A stretch of 64,000 nt of DNA, taken from NCBI GenBank assembly GCA_029215795.1, contig JARDYH010000005.1:34292001-34356000 (forward strand). Reading direction: 5' to 3'. Position 1 is the stretch's first letter. Every line of letters begins with the position of its first letter. Below, one piece after another: positions 31,679 to 43,147 of the stretch. Below the pieces are notes generated by a model that was not told the DNA's origin, did no database searches, and saw only the letters and a program-made list of their open reading frames with translations. The DNA comes from Anniella stebbinsi. Lineage: Eukaryota; Chordata; Lepidosauria; Squamata; Anniellidae. The position numbers were made by a program, and so were the translations under genes.

Positions 31679-32037
31679 TAGCCTCCTCCACACGAGACGT
31701 TTAATGAGCCTTGAAGGCTCATTATAAATTTTACCTCCACACCAGCGGAGCGCAAAACGGGCGTACAGGCGCGTTATCTCCCTGATAATGCGCATTTTCG
31801 AATGCGCGTTAAATAGCGACTTTTATTTTGCTCCGGCCGTTAAAGCGCATTTTCGCGGTGTGAACAAGCGATTACGCGCATTAACTGCTTGTAAAGCGCT
31901 TTTTGGACATGAATTAATGCGTTTCGCCGCCTCTCGCCGCCTCCGGTGCAGAGGGATTAGGAGTAAATGCGCCTCCGCGATAATGCGCATAATCCCCGAA
32001 CCGGGCGCAAAAGCGCATCCTTGTGGAGGGGGCCCTA
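31679..32037. mobile_element. MITE family M-GCGCATT, copy 2 (about 359 bp)
   Basis: The left end TAGCCTCCTCCACACGAG and right end CTTGTGGAGGGGGCCCTA are inverted repeats. More than ten GCGCATT/AATGCGC/GCGTTA words are spread over both strands (31750-32020), less mutated than in copy 1. CpG retention implies a younger or protected copy. Confidence 0.85.
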
Positions 32038-33010
32038 AACAAATTGCAGCCTAAGCAGGGCAAGGGCTTAGCTTTTATAGACAGGTCACACAAATTACAA
32101 GAAAACCAAAGTACTGTGACTAGTTGGATCCATTGGGGCCCAGGGGCTAAACAAAGATGCTAAAAAATAAGTGCCTGGTCTAAGAAGGCAAAATCCTGTG
32201 TAGATTGTTAGTCTAGACCAGGATACCTCTGTCCCTGACATAAGCAGTAGCAGTTATTTATTTATTACATTTCTTTACCCCCCACCATAAGCCAAAGCTC
32301 TGAGGGTAGTTGTCAGCAGTGTGGGAGGCCACTAAGCCTGGGATTAGTGGGCAGACTATGACATTATATCACACTGTCCACCCCGGTTCATCTTGTAGTT
32401 GTGAGTTCCATGAATCAATTGTGTTGTGCAAAGAACCTGATCATTCAGGTTTTGAGCTATAGACACGTATCCATGTTTAACTCATTGGTAGATGTATTAA
32501 TTGCTTAAAATCCAAGTAATTGATGTGTAAAACAGCCATCAGTTATTATCTCATTCTTGTTTACAAACATATCAAGACTCCCAAGAGAAAGGAAAGGGGG
32601 GTGAAGTTATTCGTTATTGTTTTTTATTGTTATTTATTCATCAAGTACATTGAGGCTTAATTAATTTCTTTTTCCATTATTCAATATTCCTTTCCCTTCA
32701 ATATATTGTTTCCTTGTTTGTAACAGGATAACACTTTCAAGCATTGACTTATTGGAATGAAATTTGATAGACATGTTGAAGACATAATGCTGTCATCCAA
32801 CTTTGAATACCGGTTCCATCCCTCCTGGTTTCAAAGGGAGAGCAAATGGAAAATATATTGTAATGCAATCACCCAGTTTGCACATCAAAGCCAATTCCTG
32901 GGTTGTTTAACCCAGGAATTGGCGGGTGCATGCAGGCATTAACTCAACAACAAACTATGGTAAATTATTGCGTTAACTCTGGGTTTAACCCCTAAATAAT
33001 CCAGAGTTCT
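32038..33010. other. Mostly unrecognised, with a LINE tail scrap
   Basis: 32255-32310 ('tttattacatttctttaccc', 'ataagccaaagctctgaggg') is a reversed LINE 3' tail similar to 22085-22125. 32885-32930 has the inverted pair 'ccaattcctgggttg' / 'aacccaggaattggc', a 15-bp-arm hairpin. The rest is unassigned. Confidence 0.35.
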
Positions 33011-33012
33011 AA

Positions 33013-33176
33013 ATTCAGACATCATGAAACAACTCAGGAATGGGGCATTTCTGGGTTGTTAATTGAAAGCAGCAGTGGGTGATCAGCCAGGAACCAGCTT
33101 GCTTGGTTCATGGATGCGCATTCACAAACAACCCATGGTTCATTTACTATGGATTACTGGATCGTCTGAATTGGAT
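33013..33176. mobile_element. hAT-like MITE, degraded (about 164 bp)
   Basis: The left end ATTCAGACATCATGAAAC and right end GGATCGTCTGAATTG are imperfect inverted repeats of the TTCAGACGACAC type seen at 36481-36708. Interior 'aacccatggttcatttac' is typical of the same group. Confidence 0.5.
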
Positions 33177-33394
33177 CAATGTCTACTTGAAGACTGAGAT
33201 ACCAGAATGAAAGTTGGTGCATTCATTCTGGACATCCTTTCTATATTTTAGGCATGAACTTCAACTTGTCATCCCGTTCCCCCACCACAGTCCCTCTTTT
33301 CAGGAGAGCCAAGAAAAATACAAAGCACAATGTCATGCAATTCATGCCTTGGAGATTGAGATTGAGCTATCAGATTGGAAGCCAGTGCTGCATT

Positions 33395-33490
33395 CTTGAA
33401 GATCAGTGCGGAGTTGTGATTAGCATGTAGAGTTCGAACTGAAAAAGTCCCCCATTCAGCCACGAAGCTCACAGATCACCCTGGGATAGT
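33395..33490 (+). mobile_element. CORE-SINE/MIR-like SINE fragment (plus strand)
   Basis: 'gcggagttgtgattagcatg', 'gagttcgaactgaaaaagtc', 'agccacgaagctcacagatc' and 'accctgggatagtcac' follow the tRNA-head to core order of MIR-like SINEs. Confidence 0.55.
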
Positions 33491-33819
33491 CACTATTTAT
33501 CAACCTAACAACCAAACTAGACATGACACTATTCACACAATTGGCAATTGTGTAGACGTTTTTAAAAAAGGGGGGAAGACATGAGGCATGCCCCCTCTCT
33601 ACACTGGCACCCTGACAGGGGTAGGCGGCTTTAACCCTCTGCCCCCCACCCATGCAATCCTGATATGGATAAAGTTCTTACACCTTGTCTTTGTATTGTG
33701 TGAACAAGAATTTCCTTCTAATGATAAAATCAAACACAAGGAGGACTGATCCAGACAGGGACTGCAATGGGGAGGCAGGGGGCAGGTAGGGAGCAGGCAA
33801 TGAGTTGGAGCTCCTATGC

Positions 33820-33844
33820 ACCACCACCACCACCACCACCACCC
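33820..33844. repeat. (CAC)n microsatellite
   Basis: About eight CCA/CAC triplets. Confidence 0.85.
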
Positions 33845-34864
33845 TGCTAGAGTCCCAGTTCACATTGAGGGCCCCGGTCCTGCTATTTACTTTAAAAACA
33901 ACCACTCACACAGCCACCATTCCATGATGGTGTCACATCTAGTTTGGCCCTAACCTACCTTATAAAATTGTTTAACGTGGGTTGGGGGAGGATAGCTATG
34001 CACACAGCCCTGGGCTCCTTCAAAGAAGGGTGGTGATAAAATTGCAATGAAATCCTTTGTTTCAATCCTGAACAGAAGCTTAACCTCCTGTGCTCATTTG
34101 CAAGGGAGCTAGGAAAGATGTAAGTCACGCTGTAATGTGATAGCTCCCATGAGCGTCAAGATCTACGATTCAGTTTGGGACGTATGTCTGCAATCTAATT
34201 CTTCCTTTCAAGTTCAAATCCCTGCTCAGCCCCTGCACTCGTTTTCAAGGCAGGAGAAAAGATGCAGAACAGAGTGCGTTGCAAAATCTGAAGTCAGGCC
34301 TGAAGTCATTGCTAGAGTGATTTGGGGTGGAGGTAGGGGGGTGTTCCCTTTTATCTGCCTTAACACATCACAAAAGAAGAGCAAACAATGTCAAAATGTG
34401 AGGCAATGGTGACACCCGGTGGCAAGTGAATAGGGACCGGTCCTGGTCCCCCCTGGGGCTTTGTGATGTTATGACAGCCCATTAATCATCTGCACAACTT
34501 CGGGTTGATGCACAACTTGACATTTTTCTTTCATAGAAAGGTGCCAGCAATGCTAAAAACAAAGACAAAAACTTACAGCAGAATGCAAAATCGATGAATG
34601 ATGCATGCGACAGGGCAAGCTGGAATCTAGTTGTCTTCTGGCAGCTCCTTCCTGGAAACTCGATGCTGGTGTATTATTCATTCACTCAGGATAAGTGGCA
34701 ACATTTAAAGAGTGGCAGGAGTAGAAGCCTAAATGCCATGGGAGTGATTTTGCCTGGTATTGCAGATTGAGAAATCTCTTGCTCTGGGAAGATGTGATTT
34801 CCCATAGATGTCCCATTAGAAGAGCTGTGGGGGGGGGGGAGTAATCTGCCCTCTTTTTTGCCAT
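33845..34864. other. Unrecognised sequence
   Basis: 34165-34240 ends with 'aagttcaaatccctgctcag', a possible degraded SINE head (B-box-like GTTCAAATCCC). Nothing else recognised. Confidence 0.3.
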
Positions 34865-35200
34865 GCTTTAATTAGGCTGACCATATGAAAAGGAGGACAG
34901 GGCTCATGTAACTTTAACAGTTGTAGAGAAAAGGGAATTTCAGCCAGTGTCATTTGTATGCAATTAATCCCTGGTGAAATTCCCTCTTCATCACAACAGT
35001 TAAAGGTGCAGGCACTATACTAGAGTGACCATATACAAAAGAAGGCAGGGCCCCTGCAACTTTAACTGTTGTGATGAAGAGGGAATTTCACCAGGGATTA
35101 ATTGCAAACAAATGACACTGGCTGAAATTCCCTTTTCTCTACAACTGTTAAAGTTACATGAGCCCTGTCCTCCTTTTCATATGGTCAGCCTACTTTAATC
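34865..35200. mobile_element. Nested-palindrome hAT-like MITE, 320 bp (34873-35192), copy C
   Basis: Ends TAGGCTGACCATATGAAAAG and CTTTTCATATGGTCAGCCTA are perfect inverted repeats. Flanks GCTTTAAT and CTTTAATC share CTTTAAT. Internal TIR-like copy TAGAGTGACCATATACAAAAG sits at the centre. Same length as copies A, D and E. Confidence 0.9.
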
Positions 35201-35329
35201 CCTTGCCTTGTATGAACAAAATAACAGTTCAGTCCTGGTCATTGGTAGCAAATCAGTGACCAACACGTCAGCATGAGGGTGTACCTGTAGAGAGCAGATT
35301 CAGAGTAGATTCTAGTAGAGGCAAGGTGG

Positions 35330-35650
35330 CCATGTGTGCTGCTTTACAGAGGACAGTCCTCTACTTGAAAGTGTCCTCTGTTTGAAGGGTTGTCCAGTCC
35401 AGTTGAAAGAGGAAGAATGATAAGAAGGGAGAGCAGAGGCCCTGAAGTCACCCATCAACTGTTAACCCCTGGACAGCAAATCGAGCAGGCACATGGATCA
35501 CAGCCATCCCCTCAAAGGTGAGATGTAGGGTATTTCTATTGAAATTATAGTAATCAGTTCAACATTTGCAACTAGACCTATACATCGGCACATGTAGACT
35601 TAATGCAAATCTGTGTCCATTCTTTGGGGTGACACATTTCCTCTTTTTGG
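35330..35650 (+). repeat. Dispersed repeat family R1, copy 2
   Basis: 'aaggtggccatgtgtgct', 'ggacagtcctctacttgaaa', 'gaagtcacccatcaactg', 'tatttctattgaaattatag', 'atgcaaatctgtgtcc' and 'gacacatttcctctttttgg' match the order seen at 6775-7095. Confidence 0.5.
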
Positions 35651-36180
35651 CAGTAGCCACTCAAACTAACCTCTGACAAGTCATGGACAGGCCTGAGTGC
35701 TCCACTCTAGCTGCCATGCACTTTACCTGGTGTAGGAGACTTTTCACGCCTTGCACAGGGTAATCCAGCCACCCATGCGTGTGGAATTACTCCTGGGAGC
35801 AGCCTGCACAGGAGGAAGAGGCCCCTTTATCATCCTATGCAAGGCAGTGTCGGCTCCAGATTTGTGGGGTGGGTGGCAGAGGCTTGGACAGGATATCCCT
35901 TTCACCACTGTCCATTCACTTGCCTTCTTCGCATGGGTCCACTTTGCCATAAGGAGCGGGAAAGGCAGACAAGCGGAAGTTGCTACTCCTTCTCCTTGCT
36001 ATTCCCATTCCCATGACCAGGCACCAAGAGCAATGAGGAGGAGCAGGCAGGCCCATAGAACTCTGCAGTTAGTAGAGGGGCTCTTGTTGGACTAAGGGCC
36101 CCAGAAGGTGCCCAACACCCCTGGTGCCAGCCCTGATGCAAAGTACAGAAGAGTACCTGTACTCATTAGCCTCCTCCCTC
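35651..36180. other. Unrecognised sequence
   Basis: The overlapping sense/antisense frames here (35744-36095) show no domain. Confidence 0.3.
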
Positions 36181-36183
36181 TAG

Positions 36184-36270
36184 TCTTCCTTCCTTCCTTC
36201 CTTCCTTCCTTCCTTCCTTCCTTCCTTCTCTTCCTTCCTTCCTTCCTTTCTTTCTTTCATTTCCTTCTTT
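36184..36270. repeat. (TTCC)n microsatellite
   Basis: Interrupted TTCC/TTTC tetranucleotide array, about 85 bp. Confidence 0.95.
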
Positions 36271-36480
36271 CCCTTTTCATTGTCTTCTTTTGAAATCAAA
36301 TGCTTCTAGGCAGGGCCAGGTCTATTTTAATATTTTGTTTGGTGCCTAGTCATTTTAGGTCCTTAAGAAGTAATAATAATAAAGCAGCAGGTGGGTTGGA
36401 TTCAGGAGGAGGTGCAGGAAAACCATGGTGAAGATGTTTCCACAATGCTACAGTGATGTGCGATAGGGCCCCAAAGGCTA

Positions 36481-36708
36481 TGGCTGAATTCGGATGACAC
36501 AATAAGCAACTGGTGTGGGGGAAACAATCGTCAGTTGTATTGACTATCGTGTCGTCCGAATGCTGCCATAGTCCACTCAGCGCTGATCCTAATCCACACC
36601 ACGGTTGATTATTTATTACCATGTTGTGTGGGGAGTACCCCCTAGATGAACAACTGTAAAGTTGATTATTACCCCACCATTGACTATCATGTTGTCCGAA
36701 TTCAGCCA
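36481..36708. mobile_element. hAT-like MITE with internal TIR copy (228 bp)
   Basis: The left end TGGCTGAATTCGGATGACA and right end TGTTGTCCGAATTCAGCCA are strong inverted repeats. A third TIR-like copy GTGTCGTCCGAATGCTGCCA lies at about 36548-36568, so the first about 90 bp is itself a complete miniature element. Flanks share CTA or CTAT only. Confidence 0.8.
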
Positions 36709-38088
36709 CTATGTACTGAACGTAAACTCAAATAGCACTTGCCATGAATCAACCCTTATTTCAGAATTAACCCAAGTTTAAGGAGGATGCTTATGTGAAC
36801 ATAACCTGTGGATTCACTGAAATCCACCATATTGCAGCTGACATTCTTCTCAGTAAACAGCTCATTCTGGATTGTTTATTACCAAACAATCCTCTCAGGG
36901 GGACATGCCATTCTTCTCACCTGTTTTTCTTCAAGACCGCAGAGATGACCCATGTGCTGCATTACTTTTTAAACAAATTAAAGCAAAAGAAGTAAGCATT
37001 CCAAAACAGAAAATAAGTGGCACACCCTTTTAATAAAAATGGTTCAGGTTCTGTTTGGAAAGTCAACAGTCCTGTCATTTTGGATGGTAAGGAAAGATCA
37101 CACAGCTCACACAAATGAATTTCTACACATAGCAAATTTCTCTGCAATGCAAGCTTCTGAAAATACTCTCTGGCACCTTTGGGATAAAATCTATCAAACA
37201 TAATTTTGCCTTACACAGTGAGACCAAGGAAATAAATACTAAGAGATTGGCAGAGGCATTTTTAAATTCGACTGGAAGAGGGGAAAGTATATTAATAGTG
37301 TATTAATAACCCCCTGTTCGCTAGTAGTTCAATTGAAAGGGCTTTACATATAGCAGAGAGGGTGTTATTTTTACTTCTCTCTGCAAGAGCGTAATCCCTA
37401 GCACTACCATTGCCACCACACTGCAGTCTGAAATGCCATCTTGGGGATTTTGACTGGCTTTTGGAAATAAAAAAAATGTTGAGCATGAACATATTCAGCT
37501 TTGGAAGTTAAAGCAACACTGGCCTTCCCTAGATGCAAGTCATATTCTAGGGAGAGGGGAGGGGAGCCCATGAAACGGGTGGCATTATGATGTCAGAATA
37601 GCTGGAGACAAAGTGGGTTTGCTATGGGGATACTCCGCATGAATCTTTGCAAACTGGTCCAGCCATCAAGGAGATTATATTCTCAACTGTTAAAGCTATT
37701 TACACATTCCAAACTGCTCTGACTGCGTCTTTGTGGCAAGTTGTTTACATGAATTTATTTTGGGAAAATTCCATTTGACGGGACCCAAGATTTCTTCATA
37801 AATCACTGAATCTTGCTTGTGTACTGATAAAAAAAAATCTGGTTAGTCATTTATTCTTCTGGGCAGTCTTTAGCTGTGTGTGTTCATTATGTGTGTATGT
37901 GTGTGTGAAAGGCAACTTGCACAGTGAATGTAAACCTTACAAATTGCCTCTGGCCATTTTGAAGCCGGGAGGGGCAAGGGGGACGCTGTTAGAAAAGTAA
38001 GTGCTGCCCACTCAACCACCTACATCCACTCCACACAACCAAAACCTACTAATAGAGAGTATTGCTCATAAGCAGGGCTGCATGTATG
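36709..38088. other. Unrecognised, apparently unique sequence; candidate conserved non-coding region
   Basis: 37580-37880 is repeat-free, with words such as 'tttacatgaatttattttggg' and 'ggttagtcatttattcttc'. No exon or TE evidence. Conservation is untested. Confidence 0.25.
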
Positions 38089-38423
38089 CCATGGCTAGGC
38101 TGACCATATGAAAAGGAGGACAGGGCTCATGTAACTTTAACAGTTGTAGAGAAAAGGGAATTTCAGCCAGTGTCATTTGTATGCAATGAATTCCTGGTGA
38201 AATTCCCTCTTCATCACAACAGTTAAAGGTGCATGCACTATTCTAGAGTGACCATATACAAAAGAAGGCAGGCCCCCTGCAACTTTAACTGTTGTGATGA
38301 AGAGGGAATTTCACCAGGAACTAATTGCATACAAATGACACTGGCTGAAATTCCCTTTGCTCTACAACTGTTAAAGTTACATGAGACCTGTCCTCCTTTT
38401 CATATGGTCAGCCTAGCCATGGA
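38088..38423. mobile_element. Nested-palindrome hAT-like MITE, 320 bp (38096-38415), copy D
   Basis: Ends TAGGCTGACCATATGAAAAG / CTTTTCATATGGTCAGCCTA. Flanking 8-mers GCCATGGC and GCCATGGA match at 7 of 8 positions, the expected hAT 8-bp target duplication. Same internal organisation as C and E. Confidence 0.92.
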
Positions 38424-38428
38424 AGTGC

Positions 38429-38429
<1 letters not shown>

Positions 38430-38462
<33 letters not shown>
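38430..38462. repeat. (TCA)n microsatellite
   Basis: About eleven ATC/TCA triplets. Confidence 0.95.
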
Positions 38463-38464
<2 letters not shown>

Positions 38465-38579
38465 GATAATGCGGTATTGGATGCTAAAATCAGCTTCCAA
38501 AGGGAAGAGCCAGGTAATCACATCAAGGTGGTCCTAGGTGAACCTCCATGCAGAGAGCTTTCCAAAGCCAACCAAACAG

Positions 38580-38695
38580 GCCTTCTCACGAGTCACTTCA
38601 GGAAAGCTACTGCCAGTCAATGTCAACAATACTCAGCTAGATGGGCCAAGGGTCTGACACAGTATAAAGCAGCTTCCTATGTTCCTATATTCCTA
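38580..38695 (+). mobile_element. SINE 3' portion
   Basis: 'actgccagtcaatgtcaac', 'aatactcagctagatgggcc', 'aagggtctgacacagtataa' and 'agcagcttcctatgttcc' are the tail of the SINE at 19990-20175. The tRNA-derived head is missing. Confidence 0.7.
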
Positions 38696-39270
38696 CTTTA
38701 GAAGATGGTTATTGGCAGTGACCTGAAAAGGGTATTTATGGGGGGAGGGGATGTTATGTGTTACAATGCTATAACCCACTTTCATGTAAGTGTTATTTTA
38801 CTATTGCAGTATTCAAAAAATATAGCTCAAAATGTGTTTGAATGGTAATTAGAAGACTGACTTAATAGATGAGGGCGATGAAATAGCTCCCACTGATATA
38901 GTGTGTATGTGCTGATTTATTATAGGTTTGCCTGCCTGATATGTCACTGGCCAGATCAAAATACTGCCCTCTTAAAAAGATGGAAGAGCAGAATTAAAAC
39001 TACCTACAGGTATGGAGGCTGTGCTACTCATCTGCTCTTCTGTGGTGGGGGTGGGGGTGCAGTCAGACAGACAGAAGAACCATAGGAAAAAATATGGAAT
39101 GGCAATGGTTGGGTGATGGTATTATATGGGTGCCCCATAAAAAGTGGGTCAACAGAGCATGGGAATTCCACACTAAATGCCTCGTTTGGAAATGTCCCGG
39201 GAAAAGCCAAGTTTCATCCTGATCCTGTAAAGCAGAATAAAGGCAGTGAGCCACATGCGTGTAGTCTGAC
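38696..39270. other. Unrecognised sequence
   Basis: No gene or repeat recognised. Confidence 0.3.
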
Positions 39271-39606
39271 ATCTCTTTTAGGCTGACCATATGTAAAGGA
39301 GGACAGGGCTCATGTAACTTTAACAGTTGTAGAGAAAAGGGAATTTCAGCCAGTGTCATTTGTATGCAATGAATTCCTGGTGAAATTCCCTCTTCATCAC
39401 AACAGTTAAAGGTGCATGCACTATACTAGAGTGACCATATACAAAAGAAGGCAGGGCCCCTGCAACTTTAACTGTTGTGATGAAGAGGGAATTTCACCAG
39501 GAACTAATGGCATACAAATGACACTGGCTGAAATTCCCTTTTCTCTACAACTGTTAAAGTTACATGAGCCCTGTCCTCCTTTTCATATGGTCAGCCTAGT
39601 TTCTTT
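39271..39606. mobile_element. Nested-palindrome hAT-like MITE, 320 bp (39279-39598), copy E
   Basis: Ends TAGGCTGACCATATGTAAAG / CTTTTCATATGGTCAGCCTA. Flanking 8-mers ATCTCTTT and GTTTCTTT match at 6 of 8 positions. It lies 863 bp from copy D in the same arrangement. Confidence 0.9.
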
Positions 39607-40029
39607 TCCAGGTTCCCAGATTCAATGATGATATAGCTCAGAATCCATCACTCTGTTTGTCTTCCCATAGCAGGGGGAAGGTGGACAGAGGGTTCAGTCT
39701 CCTCCTCCCCCCCTCCCCTTGTGCTTGGGAGGCTTCAGACTAGAGATGCTGCCGTAACTCAAATTTAGACAGCTCATTGGTATAAATTCTTATGTTTCTA
39801 ATGCCTGTAGGTGTATTGAGTCTGGACATCTGACTCACAAACTTTAGCATTCTTGTAATTCAAACCGAGATTGATTACGAGTTTATAGCTAAGTTCTGTG
39901 CCCACCCAATCTGTATGAGCATCTAAAGCATCTAAACTCTGCATTTCTGCACGTATTGTAAGAAAATAGAGCAGAAGTCACTTTCCATTTTCAAAGATGA
40001 AGTGAATTCAGGGGGGTTTGAAGTGTAAT
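39607..40029. other. Unrecognised sequence
   Basis: No feature recognised. Confidence 0.3.
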
Positions 40030-40470
40030 CCAAGAAGGGCTGACTTTTTTCACATATGGTGGCAATGTAACAAAATTAAGAAATGTTGGCAAGAACAGCT
40101 ACTTTAATTGAGAAAACCACTGCTTAAGAATTGACTTTAGATCCAATTGCAATTTTTCTTCGGAATTTAAAGTTTGTAGTGACGAACCCAACTTGCAATT
40201 CATTAAAGAATATGTTGATGGGGAGGAGGGGGCAAACCGGGTGACCAAAGATTGGAAGCCTAGTTCATTCCCAGACAGTGAATGTAAGTTGTGCTTACAT
40301 GTTGGTATTGGTCATTGTAGCTGCTCGGCATCCTGATTCTAAAATTATGGTTTATCAAAAGTATATCCAACTGTGGAACTTCAGTGGGACAATTCCAATA
40401 ACCATGCTTAGGATGGCAGCCAATTGATAATTTTCTAAGGAGAAGTACATAGTTTTGGTGAATTATTAAA
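40030..40470 (+). mobile_element. L1-type LINE 3' remnant (plus strand)
   Basis: Translated phrases ADFFHIWWQCNKIKKCWQEQ (about 40040-40100) match the L1 ORF2 C-terminal H.WW.C..I..FW block. Further on, 'tggcagccaattgataattt' corresponds to the AA..LI block. Frames are broken; an old copy. Confidence 0.65.
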
Positions 40471-40524
40471 ATACGATTTAAAAAACATCCAAGTTCCTGT
40501 CCTTGTGTTTTCTGTACATACTTT

Positions 40525-40622
40525 TACTGTGCAATCCTAAACCTATTTACTCAGAGGTAATTCCCGCTGAGTTCAACAGGAGATATTCTCTCATAAAAGT
40601 GTTTTGGATTGCCATCTTAGTT
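40525..40622. mobile_element. Short MITE, 'GCAATCCTATGCA' family, copy 3
   Basis: 'gtgcaatcctaaacctattt', 'actcagaggtaattcccgct', 'gagttcaacaggag' and 'gttttggattgcca' give the inverted GCAATCC...GGATTGC ends typical of this family. Confidence 0.65.
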
Positions 40623-40639
40623 TTATTCTCTGAACTGCT

Positions 40640-40690
40640 GCTTTTGTTGTTATTGTTGTTGTTGATGATGATGATAATGATGATGATAGC
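40640..40690. repeat. (TTG)n(ATG)n microsatellite
   Basis: TTGTTGTTATTGTTGTTG followed by GATGATGATGATAATGATG. Confidence 0.85.
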
Positions 40691-41870
40691 CCAGTGACTG
40701 GTAAGGCGCCAAAGGGGTCAGAAAGAGCGGAGATGGACAAGGAAAGAACCCCCCATGTTCAAATGATGGGCAATGAAAGGAGAGATAAGGGCCCGACCAA
40801 TATGACATCTACAAACCCACTCCCTCATCAACCCACCAATTTTAGTCAAATCAGGCCCCTCAATAGCTAAGGAGAGCATCATAGACTAGAGACCAGAGCC
40901 TGACTACAGTGCCTATGGCAGAAAGTTCCAGCAACAAAGCTGGATAGGGCAGGGTACCAGGTAGGCCTGGGAGCAGGCAAGCATGTAGAGATATAGGAAA
41001 CAAATAGAGGGTTTAGAAGTACAGAGGTTTCTTCTCAGCAACAAGATGAAATAGAGCAAGCAGAGGCATGGGATTGGGTCTCCTGGAACACCTGTCAGAA
41101 TCAGGAAGATTCCAGTCCACAGCTTCATTCTCCAGAATGAAGATGGTTCAGGAAATCACTACCTGACATCTAGGGCTCCTTGCTTGAACCACAACATGAA
41201 ACAATATTGTGCAACTGTCAGTCACATGGAAATGGAAACATGAAATTATCTGCTCTCTAGCTCATGAAATATTTGCAATGCAGCCCTTGTAGTTATAGAA
41301 ATACACTGCCTATTCTTGGTGTGTGGTGATCCCATAGTAAATCTTTTGGCACCTGATCTTCAGACAAGCACCTTGGTTCTTGCACAAGATGTCTACATGC
41401 AAATAACAAATCTGAGCTGAAAATCTAGGATCAACTTCATCTCTCAAAGATAGAATAGAAGAGACAATACTCTCCTGAAATAATAAAGGAAAGGATAGAT
41501 AAGACAAGTGTTTTGGAGTTTGCCATAGGACAAGCTAACTACATCAAACAAACAGCCCTTTGATTTATAAAAACTGGCCAGATTCACCAGCCAATGTCAC
41601 CTCTAAAATTAGGAGAATCCCACACCTATATTTATAGGGATTCTAAGACAGGCATTTTAGAAGCTCAAATTCATAGCACATATAAAAAAGTGGGGGAGAA
41701 TAAAGTGGTGAATGAGAAAATGTTGTGAATTAGGCACTTCTTCAAGTCCACTTCATCACTCCGGGATGCACTGGATAAAGTAACTCAAGCAGGCGTCAAC
41801 AAATTAGCAAAAACAAAACAAAAAAGTTGTGTAAATCACCCATGGCTCAGCCATAATTAATTGATATTCT
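40691..41870. other. Unrecognised sequence
   Basis: Short frames without domains. No repeat family recognised. Confidence 0.3.
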
Positions 41871-41877
41871 AAGATGG

Positions 41878-41990
41878 GGTGGGCAACTTCTGACCCTCAA
41901 GATACGTTGACCTACAATTCCCATCACCCTAGCTACCATAGCCAATGGTGAGGGATGATGGAAGTTATAAGCAAAAACATCTGTTGGTTT
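41878..41990. repeat. Small palindromic dispersed repeat (CTACAATTCCCATCA type)
   Basis: 'gacctacaattcccatcacc' and 'gggatgatggaagttataag' are opposed halves with 'gctaccatagccaatgg' between. Same family as 3397-3475. Confidence 0.6.
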
Positions 41991-42532
41991 ACAAGTTGTT
42001 CTAAGGTGTGACTAGCGTACATATCATTTGTTCACTATTCCACTATACATTTTAAGGCTATACCAAAACTTCTAAAGTAAATATTTTCAGTATGAGAGGG
42101 TTTTTTTAAAGGAGAGAGAGAGAGAGAAAAGCTGAGACATTCTTCCCAAACCTCCCAAATGTCCACATTGTTGGAGATTGTGGTAACTTCACAACTCCAG
42201 GTGGTTTTTGAGGAAACAGATTACTTAGATCCTGTCCAGTTCCAGGTTCCAACCTGATTTTGGGATGGAAACTGCCTCAGTCGCCTTACTGGATGACTTC
42301 CATCAAGGATTTGACAGTGAGATTAAAACCCTGGTTCTTCTGGACTTCTCAGTGGCATTTGACACCTTCTACCCCAACTGTTTGGCTGGAATTAAGAGAC
42401 ACATGTTCCAGTCCTCCCTTCCTTGATGGCTGATATCAGATGATAGTGCTGGATGATCTATCTTCTTCCCCCTACCCTCAATGGGCTTTGGCTTATGAAA
42501 TGCCACAAAGCTCTACTTTATCCTCTGTACTC

Positions 42533-42745
42533 TAGGGGAAGGGCTGTAGCTCAATGGTAGAGAACACACTTGGTATGCAGAAGGTCCCAGGTTTGATCCC
42601 CAGCATCTCCAGGTGAGGCTGCAAAGTCTTGTCTGAAACCCTGGAGTGCCACTGTGAGTCATTGCTGACAATATGAGACTACATAGACCAACAGTCTTAT
42701 GCAGTACAAGGAAGCTCTCTATATTTCTCTTTAATATCTATACGT
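42533..42745 (+). mobile_element. tRNA-derived SINE inserted in the L2
   Basis: A near-canonical head GGGCTGTAGCTCAATGGTAGAG (A box TAGCTCAATGGT) and B box GGTTTGATCCC, then 'aaaccctggagtgccactgt', 'cagtcttatgcagtacaagg' and 'aagctctctat'. The best-preserved tRNA-like head in the window. It is not a functional tRNA gene: no acceptor-stem pairing and a SINE tail. Confidence 0.85.
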
Positions 42746-42833
42746 AGCTATTGGGGGAAGTGATCTAAAGGTTTTGGCTTAGAAGTCACCAGTATGCAGA
42801 TGACACACAACTCTACCTCGCTTTCCTACCTAC

Positions 42834-43147
42834 GAGGTTCATAACATGTGTGGTTTGATGCACATCCGTCATGACTTTGATCCACTTTTTGAGCTCTGGA
42901 CTTGCATGACGTCGTCCCCGTTGTGCTGTTCTCTCACCCTGAGTGCACTGTTTTTTGTTTCTCTTTCGATCTATCCCTGAACGGGCAAAGTCCGGTCCCC
43001 CACCCTATATTCGGGACAACATATAAACCAGCTGAGGTATTTCAGCAATACCAACCACGTGTCATTCAAAATGCTAGACTCGCAAAGGAAACAGTGTGGG
43101 AAACCGCGGAGTGAACACGGACAAAATAAGTAGGTGTAATAATGCCC
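42834..43147. mobile_element. MITE family M-TTAG, copy 2, inserted in the L2
   Basis: Left 'ggttcataacatgtgtggtttgatgcac' and right 'taggtgtaataatgccctatg' correspond in reverse complement to the ends of 13545-13857. The interior aligns over about 300 bp. L2 coding similarity stops just before it and resumes just after it. Confidence 0.75.

Noticed and set aside
42540..42612. tRNA gene
   Set aside because: The A and B boxes are good, but acceptor and anticodon stems do not pair well and a SINE body and LINE-like tail follow directly.
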